Positions 11,360 through 21,995 of a DNA stretch of 64,000 bases are shown in pieces (position 1 is the first letter of the stretch; every line of letters begins with the position of its first letter). Location: positions 14,082,001 to 14,146,000 of the forward strand of contig CM073321.1 in NCBI GenBank assembly GCA_037043015.1, given 5' to 3'. Origin of the DNA: Bryum argenteum. Its lineage: Eukaryota > Streptophyta > Bryopsida > Bryales > Bryaceae. A program made the position numbers and the translations under genes. The notes below the pieces were generated by a model. The model was not told the origin of the DNA. It saw nothing but the letters and a program-made list of their open reading frames with translations, and made no database searches.

Positions 11360-12249
11360 GACGCAAAGCTAAACTCCGAAGGCCCGATCCCAGTCTTCAG
11401 CAAACCCTGCACCGTTGCTTATACCGCACCGCCGTAAAACCGCACCGCCGCACCGCCGTAAAACCACACCGCCGCACCCTGCACCCTGCACCATGCACGC
11501 TTCAAAATCCACAAACAAAAAGAGGTAGCAGCATCCAGCTTTGGCTACCTTCGGAGCACTAAACCCTCCTAATCCACAAAATGTCTGGTCTAAGAAGCCC
11601 AAAAAATGACTAAACACTCTCGCGCTGACCTTAATATTGTCTACAACCCTATCCATGCCAGACTACCTCGTGCCAGACTCCCTCGATGCAATACAAAACC
11701 ATGTTACTATTCTCAGACCAAGAGAATGATCAACACACTCAACCTTCAACAAACTCGAGCTTGAAGAAATAGCGGCAACGAGTAAGCGGCTGCAAAAACT
11801 ACGAGTAAGGGGCTGCAAGAACTACGAGTAAGCGGCTGCAAGGTGAGTAAGCGGCTGCAAGCTCAAGATAGCCGCTACAAGCTCGAGTAAGCGGAAAGCA
11901 AGGTCGACGGACCGAGAACGATAACTCACTCTGAAACCCTAAACTACCTCGAGCTTGAACAGATAGCAGCAAAAGCATGGGAACGGCTGCAAAAACATCG
12001 CGAGAGCAAGGTCAACACACTCTGGACACATCTTCCTTGCCTCCCTGCCGAGCTTCCCCCCCACGCCGAGCTTCCCCCCGAGGCCGAGCTTTCCTCCCCC
12101 CACCTGAGCATTTCCCCCCCACCACGACGATTTCCCGGGCCCACCCAGAGCAATTAATGCTTAAAACCGCCACGCGTCAGGCCCTGACATGCCCAACTAC
12201 CTCAATTTCATATACCTCGTAGTACAACATATACTCACTAAAGTTGCCC
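11360..12249. repeat. Right subterminal region with several short tandem repeats
   Basis: This GC-richer stretch is upstream of the minus-strand zinc-finger gene. It holds CCGCACCGCCG-type repeats (11425-11475), degenerate GAGTAAGCGGCTGCAA units (about 11775-11895) and CCGAGCTTCCCCCC units (about 12045-12105). It probably contains the promoter of the gene at 11359; the repeats may also be transposase-binding sites. Confidence 0.5.
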
Positions 12250-12286
12250 ATTTTGTACCCGGTTTAGTGTACATTCACCCAAAAAC
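12250..12286 (-). repeat. Right TIR and 5-bp TSD of the 11.9 kb element
   Basis: 12250-12281 is the inverted partner of 389-420 (22 exact outer bases) and is followed by AAAAA at 12282-12286. Confidence 0.7.
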
Positions 12287-12370
12287 TAAAATCAACGTAC
12301 AAATCTGGTAGAGAAACAATACTATAAAAGCCTCAAAAAAAGATTAGAAATGGTGTTATGCAGAACTTAC

Positions 12371-13823
12371 CGCACACAAGAAGAATCCACCGTGCTCTTT
12401 TGTGATTTCAACAATGCCATACAAAGCACTCAAAGCACGTGCAATCGTACCATACACTCTCCCATCATTGCACGTGCAATCATACCATACACTACATCAC
12501 TTCCGAAAGGATATGTGAAGCCAAACTCATTTGTTTGAGTCCTCCATTTGTTAACTTCAAAACAAAACACAAATTGAGTAACAACATACTCACCACAGAG
12601 TACTCCTTTCAAGTGATAATCTCTTCAAAGTACCATGCTCAAGCTTGCATATCAAATGCATACTTACCTATGCAATGGCTCTCATGTTCATCATACCACT
12701 GCTGGAATTCCTCATGAGTAGCATTCTTCTTTCGCTTTGGGCAGCCTAACTTCCTGTAAAGCTCTATTTTGGCATATCGGATCAGGCTACTTTCGCGATC
12801 TCTCACATTCTTGTTAACCATTTTTGATAGGCCTCCACCAGGCCCTAGAGGTCCCCAAGCTTTCAAGAACTCAGTCTTTGCCAAATCAACCTCTTCAATG
12901 TCAAAAGAGATCATCATGGCCTCAAAAAGAATCTCATCACAGGGATACATTATTGAGTTTGAGAATCTTCCAAGAAGAAGTTTGCTGACAACCTCACTTT
13001 TCTTGATCTGCAAAGACAATGGCTCCAGTAGCATTAATATGATGATAAAACATCAGTCCAAGACAAGAAAGTTTTATTGAAAGACAATCCCTTTACTTGT
13101 GCTGGGTTGCAACATGGCATGATGTCTTTACATTTCTCCATCGAAATTTCCAATGCTCTTGTGATAGAGAGTAGTTGTTTTCGAAGTAGTTCGTTGTCCT
13201 TTATACGTTTTGCATAGTGCCTTTTTTGGAACGCATTCATAGAAACACTTAAGTATTCTCTACCTTCCTGCCGGTTCTTCTCTTGTCGTTCTTCTATACC
13301 TTCTGGATGGTTGTGAGGAACAGCATGTGTCCTCTCTTGTTGTTTGATATGATCAAGAGGGGTACTAGCCATTCTTGTAACATCAACTTCTTCTGCTCCT
13401 CTGTTCAAGGTTTGCATAGCAACTCCCGTACTAGATTGGCTTACATCAGCCTCTTCTCTTGGATTGGTTGGTTCTCTACTAGACTGGCTTGGAGATGCAA
13501 TTATACGTGAATGACGTCCTTTGCGTATCGGAGTTTTAAACGGGATACACAGAGGACTGGATACACAGAGAACAAAAGCAATGAAAAAAATACAACAAAA
13601 TCTTGATGTACACAAAAGACCTACACCAATCTCTTTTTTTAAACTTTTGACAGAATCAAGCTCATTCACACTTTCTGAAAGGTCCACAAAAGCCTAAATA
13701 AAAAACGAGAGACAAGAGCTCAAACGGAAAAAAAACTACTATAATATACATTTGTATTACCTTGACTCCAGCGAGATGCATGGTGAATGTGATCTCATAG
13801 TGACACCCCTTCTTCAGAGCTTC
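12371..13823 (-). pseudogene. Gene D, 3' half: unrecognised multi-exon plant gene
   Basis: Minus-strand exons 13823-13761, 13693-about 13630, about 13545-13097, 13007-12668 and 12555-12371 have GT-AG borders, and most join in phase. The third exon is hydrophilic and ends in a Lys/Arg/Leu-rich helix. The fourth contains KTEFLKAWGPLGPGGGLSK and SSLIRYAKIELYRKLG; the fifth contains TYPFGSDVVYGMIARA. I do not recognise the family. A 35-bp tandem duplication in the last exon (12435-12504) shifts the frame, so this copy is probably dead. The 5' half lies at 38841-39546, beyond the Ty3-2 insertion; a possible further exon is at 1-46, beyond the TIR element. Confidence 0.55.
12435..12504. repeat. 35-bp tandem duplication in a gene D exon
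   Basis: GCACGTGCAATC and the CATACCATACACT-type sequence repeat with a 35-bp period (12435 and 12470). The length is not a multiple of three, so the reading frame is broken. Confidence 0.8.
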
Positions 13824-13967
13824 CTATTTAAAGATGAACTATAGAAAGAAACCGTGGCATTTTTGACATGTATTAATATATAGACACAGATTAATTCGCA
13901 CAACGAAGAATAAAAAAGACCACAACACATAACGAGGCACCTTGAACAACACTGCTACCATACGTAA

Positions 13968-15150
13968 TGTCACATTCCTTTCAAAAGGATGTCCGAACAC
14001 CGTGGTGAGCCAAGAGGACCCCGGGAGTGACGTCCCGGGCTTGGCAAGAGACAAGGTGAAGTGACTAAGGGGAGTCCCGAGAAAACAGCACGCAATGGCG
14101 TCGTTCTCGGGACGAACTTGGTGGTGTGCTTTACTTGGTTGGAAACCTTGTTCAAGCACGCACCCATAGGTCCAAAGAACGCGCGATTTGGAGTTGTGAG
14201 TCATGAGATATGGCTCTCCAAAGTTGGAGCGCGTTCCGGGACACCCCAGGACTTGGGAGTGTTACCTTTCGGGACTCAAAATGTCGTCCTTCTTGGATGG
14301 CGGCATGTTGCATGTTTTTGGAAAGCTCTAACAAGAGCTTTCCAAAATGCTAAGGCTCGTGAGGAGCAAAGCAATGCTTTGGGAGATATGACTCTCCAAA
14401 GCATCGGGTCTTCGGGACTCCGGGACTGCTGCCTCCCGGGACTCCCGAATGTTCAGAGGAGCATAGCTCCCACATAGAAGCTCCGATTGGGACAAGTGAG
14501 GAGTCTATCGACATCTACTGAAAGAGTAGATGTCGAAAATGGGCTTGCACGTCCCATTTGGATAGCTGAGCTACAAGTTAGCCCGAGAAGAAGATACGGC
14601 CCGTTTTTGAGACTAAGGCAAAAACGGGTGGTCTTCCAAAACAAAAGTGTGTCACGGAAGGCCCCTCAACACAAGAGGGGGGGGGCCTACCGAAGACTCC
14701 AGAGAGTACTATGAGGAGGGGTGGTCTCCCTCCTCACTTCCACATGGTGCCGAGGAGAGCCGGGGTGGCTCTAAGGGGTGAGGCTTGGGATGGAGCCTCA
14801 CTCCCGCACCTTGGGCACTATGGGATGCTTGTGGTGTGCATCCCGAAACATTGGGTTGGAAAAGTGTCCCGCTCCAAACTAGTCCCCGTGAAAAGTAGTG
14901 CCGGTTTCCGGTAATGTCCCGAATGGAGAGTGTAGACATGAATGGAAGGGGACTAGTGGGGAGTTGGACAATATGCAAGGGCGGTTAGCTCCGGGGGTGA
15001 GTAGTGCCACCCTTGGGAGCTTGGACATGTGTGGAAGGCCGCCCCGTGCCACCAAGTGGCATGCCCTTGTGTTTTGTGGGAGTTCTGGTTTACGGGTTCC
15101 GGGTAATGAGTTGGGGGAGTCAAGGTGGGTTGGACACCTTGACTAGAAAT
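13968..15150 (+). repeat. Ty3-2 5' LTR, truncated
   Basis: Starts TGTCACATTCC and matches 37518-38700 over 1183 bp with about a dozen differences. The last 140 bp present in the other LTR are lacking; it stops at GACTAGAAAT, where Ty3-1 sequence begins. Open frames inside it are not genes. Confidence 0.9.
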
Positions 15151-18100
15151 AGCGCCTTCTTGCCTTCTCCAACAACAACTTGGTTTTTTCCAACATATGT
15201 TCCCGCTTCTTGGCCAAGTCTTCACCATCTTGGTTGAACTCTGGTGTTGAATGTGCCCCCTCGAGAGCTAAGTCAGCAGGTTGGAGTGGCTCCACTCCAT
15301 AGGCCACTTTGAAAGGTGACTCCTTAGTCGCCGAGTGTGTGGCCGCATTGTAACTGAACTCCGCCAACCCCACATAGTCTACCCAATCACGTTGGTCCGC
15401 ACTCACAAAGTTCCTCAAGTATTGGTTCAAGACCCCATTCACCCTTTCGGTTTTGCCCGTCTGTTTGGGGATGAAAGGCGTGCTAAATGTCAACTTGGTT
15501 CCCACCTTCCTAAAGAAGTGTCTCCAAAATGCACTTGTGAACTTTGGGTCTCGATCTGACACAATCACTCTTGGCAACCCGTGATGCTTCCACCATGCAT
15601 CGAGAAAGATCTTGGCGGTCTCAAGCGTAGTTGCAGTTCCTCTAGTTGGCACCATATGAGCCAACTTGCTAAACCGATCCACCATCACTAAGATGGCATC
15701 ATACCCTTGCGACTCGGGAAGGCTTGTGATGAAGTCCATAGACACACTATGCCAAGGACCCGGCGGAATTGGCAATGGTTGCAACAAGCCCGCTTGCTTT
15801 TGATATGAAGCCGGTTAAGTTGGCACTTCACACAAGTCTTCACAAAGTGGGTTATGTCATCTTTCATCCCCGGCCAATAGTACCTCCTTGACACCGTTGC
15901 AATGGTAGCCTTTTCTCCCCTATGGCGGCTATGGGACTATCATGTTCCTCCTTCAAAACCAACAATCTAAGCTTGCCTTGAGGAACATACACCCTACTTT
16001 GCTTATACTTGAGCAATCCATTCACCAACTTGATCTCCTTGAGCTTCTTGCCCTTCCTAAGATCACCAAGCATTTGTTGTGCCTCGGGGTCCTTCATGTA
16101 CCCCTCTCTTATCCGCCGTTCCCAATTGCCTTCACCCTTATACATGAGCCGCAAGACTTGGGTGGTGCTCATGGCATGAAACTCTTCCTTTCTACTTAGC
16201 GCATCCGGCACCACATTGTCACGGCCCGGTTTGTGGATCAAGTCCACATTCATGAGCGCCAAGGTATCATGCCACCTCAATTGTTTGGCACTCATTTGTG
16301 CTTGTGTCTCAAAATACTTCAAAGACACATTATCGGTGTAGACCTTAGTCTTGTGCAACCCCAAGTAATGTTGCCATGTCTTCAAACAATGCACCACCGC
16401 AAAGAGCTCCTTCTCGTGAGTTGGCCATCTCCTTTGACACCCATCCAACTTCTTGCTCTCATAGGCAATTGGCCTACCATCTTGCATCAAGACGCCTCCA
16501 ATGGCAAAGTCACTTGCATCTGTGTGGACCTCAAAGGGCTTATCAAACTCGGGGAACTTCAACACTGGTGGAGATGACAACTTGTTCTTGAGTTCCTCAA
16601 AGGCTTGGTAGCAAAATTCATCCCATACTTGGTTCACCCCTTTTTCAACAAGTCGGACAAAGGCTTGGCAATCTTAGAGAAGTTGCGTATGAAGCGGCGA
16701 TAGTAGTTTGCTAGGCCAAGGAATGACCTAAGTCCCTTTTGTGTAGAAGGCCGCTTCCACTCTTGAATTGCCTTCACCTTCTTCATGTCCGGCTTGATTC
16801 CATCTCCGGTAACCACATGGCCCAAGAACTCCATCTCAAGTTGTGCAAACTCACTCTTTTCCCCATTAGCATAAAGCTTGTTGTCTCTAAGCTTCATGAG
16901 TACTGCCTCAAGGTGCCTTGCATGTTCCTCGGCCGTCTTGGAAAACACCAAGATGTCATCGATGTAGACAATCACAAAGTCATCCATTTCCTCTCGAAAG
17001 ATGGTGTTCATAAGCGTTGTGAATGTTGAGGGTGCATTGCACAACCCAAAGGGCATCACAAGGAACTCATAAGACCCATACCTTGTGCGGCACGCGGTCT
17101 TTTCCACATCCGCATCCGCAATGCGGATTTGGTAGTAACCCGACTTCAAGTCTATGCGACTAAAGTACTTAGCTCCCGCCAATCTATCAAAGAGATCATC
17201 AATTCGAGGCAAAGGGTAGTTGTTCTTGATGGTCACCTTATTCAAGGCCCTATAATCAATGCACATCCTAAGCTTGCCATCCTTCTTGTCCACAAAGAGG
17301 ACCGGTGCACCATATGGTGACTTGCTTGGTCTCACATAACCCCTTTCCAACAAGTCGTTTAGTTGCTTCTTTAACTCCATCAACTCTTTTTGGTTTAACC
17401 GATAAGGTGCCTTAGAAGGTGGCTCGGCTCCGTGTAGCACCTCGATCTTGTGATCGACTTCTCTTCTTGGGGGTAGCTCTTTGGGTAACTCATTGGTAAG
17501 CACATCCTTGTACTTGGCCAACACCTCTTGAATTTCTTTGGGAAGTGGTTGTTGCACCCCTTCCCCTCATGCCCAAGTTGCTCTTCACGAGCCATCACCA
17601 CAAATTGATGTTCCAACATTTGGTCTAAAGAGACCAAGTTTAATTTGCCCCCCGCTATTGAAGGGCCACGAGTTAACTTCAACACTAACTCCTTGCCATC
17701 ACGGCGCACCACTAACCGTGCTGGCTTGCGCCTCACATCCACTGTGTGCGCCTCAAAGAAGGTATCCCTAAGATGAGGTCTACCTCATCCATCTCACATA
17801 ATGTGAAATTCTCAACAAACTCCAATGTCCCACACTTCAAGGTCACTTGCAACGCCACTTCCTCCGTCTTGTGCGGTTCGCCCTTTTGCAAAACGCACAT
17901 TGATGGGCTTGCTTGCCTTTTTGCGGTGGCAAGCCCAACTCCCTTGCTAGTTTGGGACTCATGAAGGAGTGCGTTGCCCCCGTATCAACCAAACATGAGA
18001 CATCTTTGTCCTTCACTTGGGCCTCAAGAAACAAGAGGCCCGGCCTTGGCTTGAGGCTACTTGCCTTGGCCACAAAACCTCCTTCTAGTATGCGGTCTTC

Positions 18101-19272
18101 AACACAAGCAAGACTTGCAATGGTACTCACCTTCTTGTCGGGGCACTCCGCAATGAAGTGGCCAATCTTGCCACAACCATGGCACCTCTTGGCCTTGGTG
18201 TCATCACCTTTGTCTCCCCCTTTAGATGGCTTTCCCCCTTGGTGTTCCCTTTTGTTAGAGGCTCCACCATCCACTTGTCCCTTGTGTTTGTTGCCAAAGC
18301 CAAACTTCTTGCGCTCTTTGCCTCGAGCCGCATTCCTATTTGATCCGCTTTGTTGAGAGGGGCCACTTGACTTCCTCTCGGGTCCATCACCTCAATCCTT
18401 TCAACAATCTTGATGATGCCCGCCACATCCTCGGGAAGTTTTGGGAACTTGAACAAGGCATCCACCACCCACTTTTGAAGCCCACCCAAAAGATGCACTT
18501 CTTAGAGAACTCATCCATCTTGGGTGTGGCATTCATTTGGGCATTGAAGTCACGCACATAGGCCTTGAGAGACCCGTGTGCCTCATTTGCACCAAGTTCA
18601 TGCCTTCCCTCAACTCCCCGATACTCACGGTGTGAAGCGTTCACTCAACAAGTCTTTGAAGCCACCCCAAGTCAAGTTTGCCACCAACTCCGGCTCTTGC
18701 TCCTTTTTGCTTGTCCACCATTGAAGAGCATGATCCTTGAGAAATGTCACCGCAATGGAAACCTTGTCCTCCTCATCCGGCTTTTGGACATCATAGTAGT
18801 TATCCATCTCAAGAAGGAATTCCTTCACCTTCCTTGCCTTACCAAGTCCCGAGAAGGTGCTTGGCATGTTTACCTTAGCCAACTTTTTGGTGGAAAGATG
18901 AAGGTCGGGACCCTTGCATCATGAGGTGTTCAATCAACCTCTCTTGGCGATCCCTTTCTTCCTTCCCACGCTTGAGCTCTTGATTCACGGAGTCCATGAA
19001 CTCAAGCATTCTCATTTGGAAAGCCAATTGAGGATCTTGTTTTTCCACCCTTGGGAAGACTCTAGGCGTCTCGACCTAGAGCGCTCCTCTTCACCCAAGG
19101 GCTCCTCTTGAAGTGACAATTCCATTTGCTCATTGCCCTCACTAGTGGCGGCTTGCTCATTGGAGTCATGAGAATGAGCCTCACTTGTAGGATCGGGGTC
19201 TTTGTTCCCCCTCGTGCGTGGCCGCTTGGAAGCTCCGGGCTCATCACCCTCAATGGTCTTCTTCTTGCCCAT
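15151..19272 (-). pseudogene. Ty3-1 gag-pol, frameshifted and C-terminally truncated
   Basis: Read on the minus strand from the ATG at 19272: gag, then a zinc knuckle CHGCGKIGHFIAEC (near 18170), aspartic protease [10 protein letters not shown] (near 17980), reverse transcriptase with [14 protein letters not shown] (near 16960), RNase H with VHTDASDFAIGGVL, and integrase with VSMDFITSLPES and VSDRDPKFTSAFW. The frame changes at many points (for example near 16635 and 15790), so no polyprotein can be made. The integrase motif around FIPKQTGKTE departs from the usual HPQTDGQTE. The reading stops at KARRRY where the Ty3-2 LTR begins, so the C-terminus, any chromodomain and the 3' LTR are missing. 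It is related to, but clearly diverged from, Ty3-2. Confidence 0.9.
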
Positions 19273-19310
19273 TGCTCCCTCACAACTTTGCACTTGGGTA
19301 CTAAAAGCCT

Positions 19311-19322
19311 GCTCTGATACCA
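19311..19322 (-). other. Primer-binding site of Ty3-1
   Basis: The minus strand reads TGGTATCAGAGC two bases after the LTR end, the usual complement of the initiator methionine tRNA 3' end. Confidence 0.9.
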
Positions 19323-19324
19323 AG

Positions 19325-20618
19325 TGTCGCAACCCTTGCTAGCTCACCTTAGCTTACACCAACTTTTTTCCAACTCTAGCAAGTGTCACGAGCGCTAACT
19401 CTGCACATCCCCCACATGCACAAAGTTAGCTCTCCATACCAACCACCAAGCTCACCGCTTGGTTATCAATCCCTCCTACTCATGCAACCGGGACTCAATC
19501 CCTTCGTAGGTAGCCAATGGTTAGGTGCGGACTTCCACTTATGTCCAAGGCCCAACTTGGTGGCACTCCCATACCACGCGGCCTAACCGCACTTGGTGGT
19601 GTCTCCTCACCACCGCCCATGACCACCATGGTGACCCCAAGGCCACCAAGTAATCACAACGCCGGTGGTGAGACACCACCCCACATCGGTAGCACTCATG
19701 GTCCTCATTTTGCCTATATGAGTCCCCGTGGTGAAGCCCCAACACTAGCTCCCCCACCGGGACTCACCTTGTCCTTATGAGCCACCGTGGTGAAGCCCCA
19801 ACACTAGCTCCACCCACCGTGCCTCATTTTGCACTTTGAGTCCCCATGGTGGAGCCCCAACACTAGCTCCACCCATTGGGACTCACTTTGGCTTGGGAGT
19901 CCCCATGGTGAGGCCCCAACACTAGCCACACCACTCGGGACTCCCACCTTGGACACCACCAAGGCACCATGGGAGTGGGGAGGAGACCAGCCCTCCCCAT
20001 AGTATACTCTGTGGGATTCGGCAGCCCCTGGTCCTAGGTGAAGGGCTGGACCCTCACACCTCTTAGTTTTGGAAGACCACCCAATCTCCCCATGCCTTAG
20101 CCGCTGGAAGGCCCCGGGAGACTTCCCGAACCTTCCAGGGCTCGTATCTACCTCGTCCCGCATCCAAACGCGACGAGCGACCACTCTATCGACATCTACT
20201 CGTCAAGGAGATGCCGATAGACACCTTACTTGCCTCATTCCGACAAGTATTGAGGGAGTTATGCCCCTCTGAAGATTCGGGAGTCCCGGGCCAGCTTCCC
20301 AGTCCAGCACTGTCCCTGGACAGCACTCCCTTTAGTCCCACAATCTTCCAACTCCCATAACTTTTAGCTCACACCTCCAAATGAGGTGCTCCTTAGCATC
20401 CCGGAATCGTGGCAACATGAGCTTCCATAATCTCATGTCCATTCCGTCGTGGCTCCTAGTCTCCGTGGGTGAGAGGCGTCTCCAACGCCCGGGGTCCTCT
20501 CCCACACTAGGCCCACTTAGGTTCCCTTCACCTTGGCACCCCAAGGCCCGGGCGTCACTCCGGTGTCCCCCTTGGGCCCTTGGTGTTGCGGGCACTCCTC
20601 AAGGAGAGGTGCGCGACA
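19325..20618 (-). repeat. Ty3-1 5' LTR with internal 59-bp minisatellite
   Basis: The minus strand starts TGTCGCGCACC and ends GGGTTGCGACA; about 1294 bp. Only parts resemble the Ty3-2 LTR. Four units with a 59-bp period at about 19728-19945 share GGTGAAGCCCCAACACTAGC. Confidence 0.85.
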
Positions 20619-20838
20619 TATACGGTCTTTTTTTGGCCCTGATGGCATCTAATTCTTTCTGACGGTTGCTTTCTGAAAGCCACTGTTGTAACTCCTCTTC
20701 TGCCTCGGTCACAATTTCGTTAAGAACTCGGAGTAAATGGCCAATGTAGGGTGTCGAGCCTACGACCCACGTTCTCCAGCGATGGCTCACCAACATCATC
20801 CGCTTCAGCATGGTCGCCTGTGCTTGCAAGTCCCCAGC
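20619..20838 (-). pseudogene. Unrecognised exon cut by the Ty3-1 LTR
   Basis: An AATTCGCAG acceptor at 20839 opens a 73-codon frame containing TWVVGSTPYIGHLL and then a charged helix. It runs into the LTR start at 20618, where it is broken. It could be a captured gene piece or a lost part of CACTA-1. Confidence 0.35.
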
Positions 20839-21995
20839 CTGCGAATTCACAACAATATGGAGTATTTGAAAGTACAAAACATGTTCACGCTTCTCCTCAG
20901 ATGCTGCCATATTTTAGCTACTAAGAATGCCGGACAAATGGCCGTTACGAAGGAAAATCCTACAATCAGATGCTAATTCACAATGCCACAAAGTGTCACA
21001 TGCAACACATAAACTGCCATCCCACTGAAAACGTACTAGCTGTTGTCACTCTACTTGGCAATGAAGCCTTTCCTGCAACAACAAAAAAACAAACAGAAGG
21101 AGATGGTATCACTTCCCCAAGAGGATGAAGCCAGATTTTCCGAGTTTGAGCTCCTCAAGCACTCCCACATCACCCTTACAAGCTTCTGTTGCGGTACATG
21201 TTGTGCTGCCTGGCAACCTGGATTCGTTAGTTAGCACAATCACAAACAAGATGACTTGAAAGCTTCAACATTCCGCGAATTGTTATCATGTAATAAAATG
21301 GTCCACAAAGCAAAAACTCAGGTTGAGTCTTAGAACAGATTCCAAGCTAGTATTGCGTGATTCGAGCGATAGCATTGAAATTGCCTTTTTCGACCATGTA
21401 TACGTATATAGCTGAGCAGCACTCCACAACCGACGGGAGCTTCAGTTACCAAACAACAGGAGCTTCAGTATGCTAATGGGATGAACAACCGACTGGCCGG
21501 GAGCTTGAATTAGCAACACAGTGAGGCTGTGAGCGTCATCACGGGGCCTAAGCCTGCTCAGAGCGAAGTCTACAACGGAGGGTTGACACAAACCACCTTC
21601 GAATCCTCCGTCAGCAGCTGAAACCCACTTCTGCAAGGATAGTTTCAAAGCTCATCACGCTTCCACAATGAAGATGCAAATTGAAGATAACTCAAACGAA
21701 TCTCTCAGATCAAATTCCTACTCCCTCTACAGAAATGTGAGCTCTCGAACAGATGGTCTACAAGATTGCCGGTGTGTTTAGTTAAAGTACAAAATCTTCC
21801 CACGAAAACCCTTACTCTCCCGCCGAAACAAGCTTTCTGGACTCTCGAATTTTCCCACTAATTTCAGGCCAATACCGATTGAAGCTACAGTACATCACGG
21901 ACCGTTGGGAGGAAGGATTGAAGCTAAACTTAGACGAAAAATTTAGAAAGTTTAGTTTAGGGTTAGGGATTGTCAGTAAAATCTTACCTGCAAAT
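20839..21995. other. CACTA-1 subterminal sequence, no gene seen
   Basis: No convincing frame or motif. The minus-strand TNPD reading ends at 21996 and is followed by a good GTAAGA donor (near 21989), so a further 3' exon may exist here. Confidence 0.3.

Larger units (their letters stand above)
389..12281. mobile_element. 11.9 kb TIR transposon carrying transposase, SET-domain and zinc-finger genes
   Basis: The outer 22 bp of each end (389-410 and 12260-12281) are exact inverted copies, starting GGGTGAATGTACACTAAACC, and the similarity extends with an indel to about 32 bp. Both sides are flanked by AAAAA (384-388 and 12282-12286), a possible 5-bp target duplication, weak because it is homopolymeric. 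Inside are a plus-strand DDE-type transposase (1899-5231) and two or three minus-strand genes: a SUVR4-like SET protein, an acidic ORF that may be its N-terminus, and a coiled-coil/RING-like protein. The transposase and SET gene converge on an 81-bp tandem repeat. Gene D exons on either side of the right end fit an intron insertion. The superfamily is not assigned. Confidence 0.7.
15151..20618 (-). mobile_element. Ty3-1: degenerate minus-strand Ty3/gypsy element, 3' end deleted
   Basis: It consists of the 5' LTR (20618-19325), primer-binding site (19322-19311) and decayed gag-pol down to 15151. The 3' LTR is absent. On its 5' side it cuts an unrecognised minus-strand exon at 20619, within CACTA-1 territory. 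Confidence 0.85.

Noticed and set aside
13968-15150. This LTR as the 3' LTR of minus-strand Ty3-1
   Set aside because: It is in plus orientation, nearly identical to 37518-38700 and shares the CGTAA flank with that copy; Ty3-1's own LTR is different and inverted.
14061-15237. Open frames inside the Ty3-2 LTR (also 37611-38739)
   Set aside because: They repeat identically in both LTR copies and have no motifs; they are GC-rich LTR sequence.
20900-21995. Left CACTA terminus of CACTA-1
   Set aside because: No CACTACTAGG-like end or clustered ACGTGG motifs were found; the end is probably deleted.
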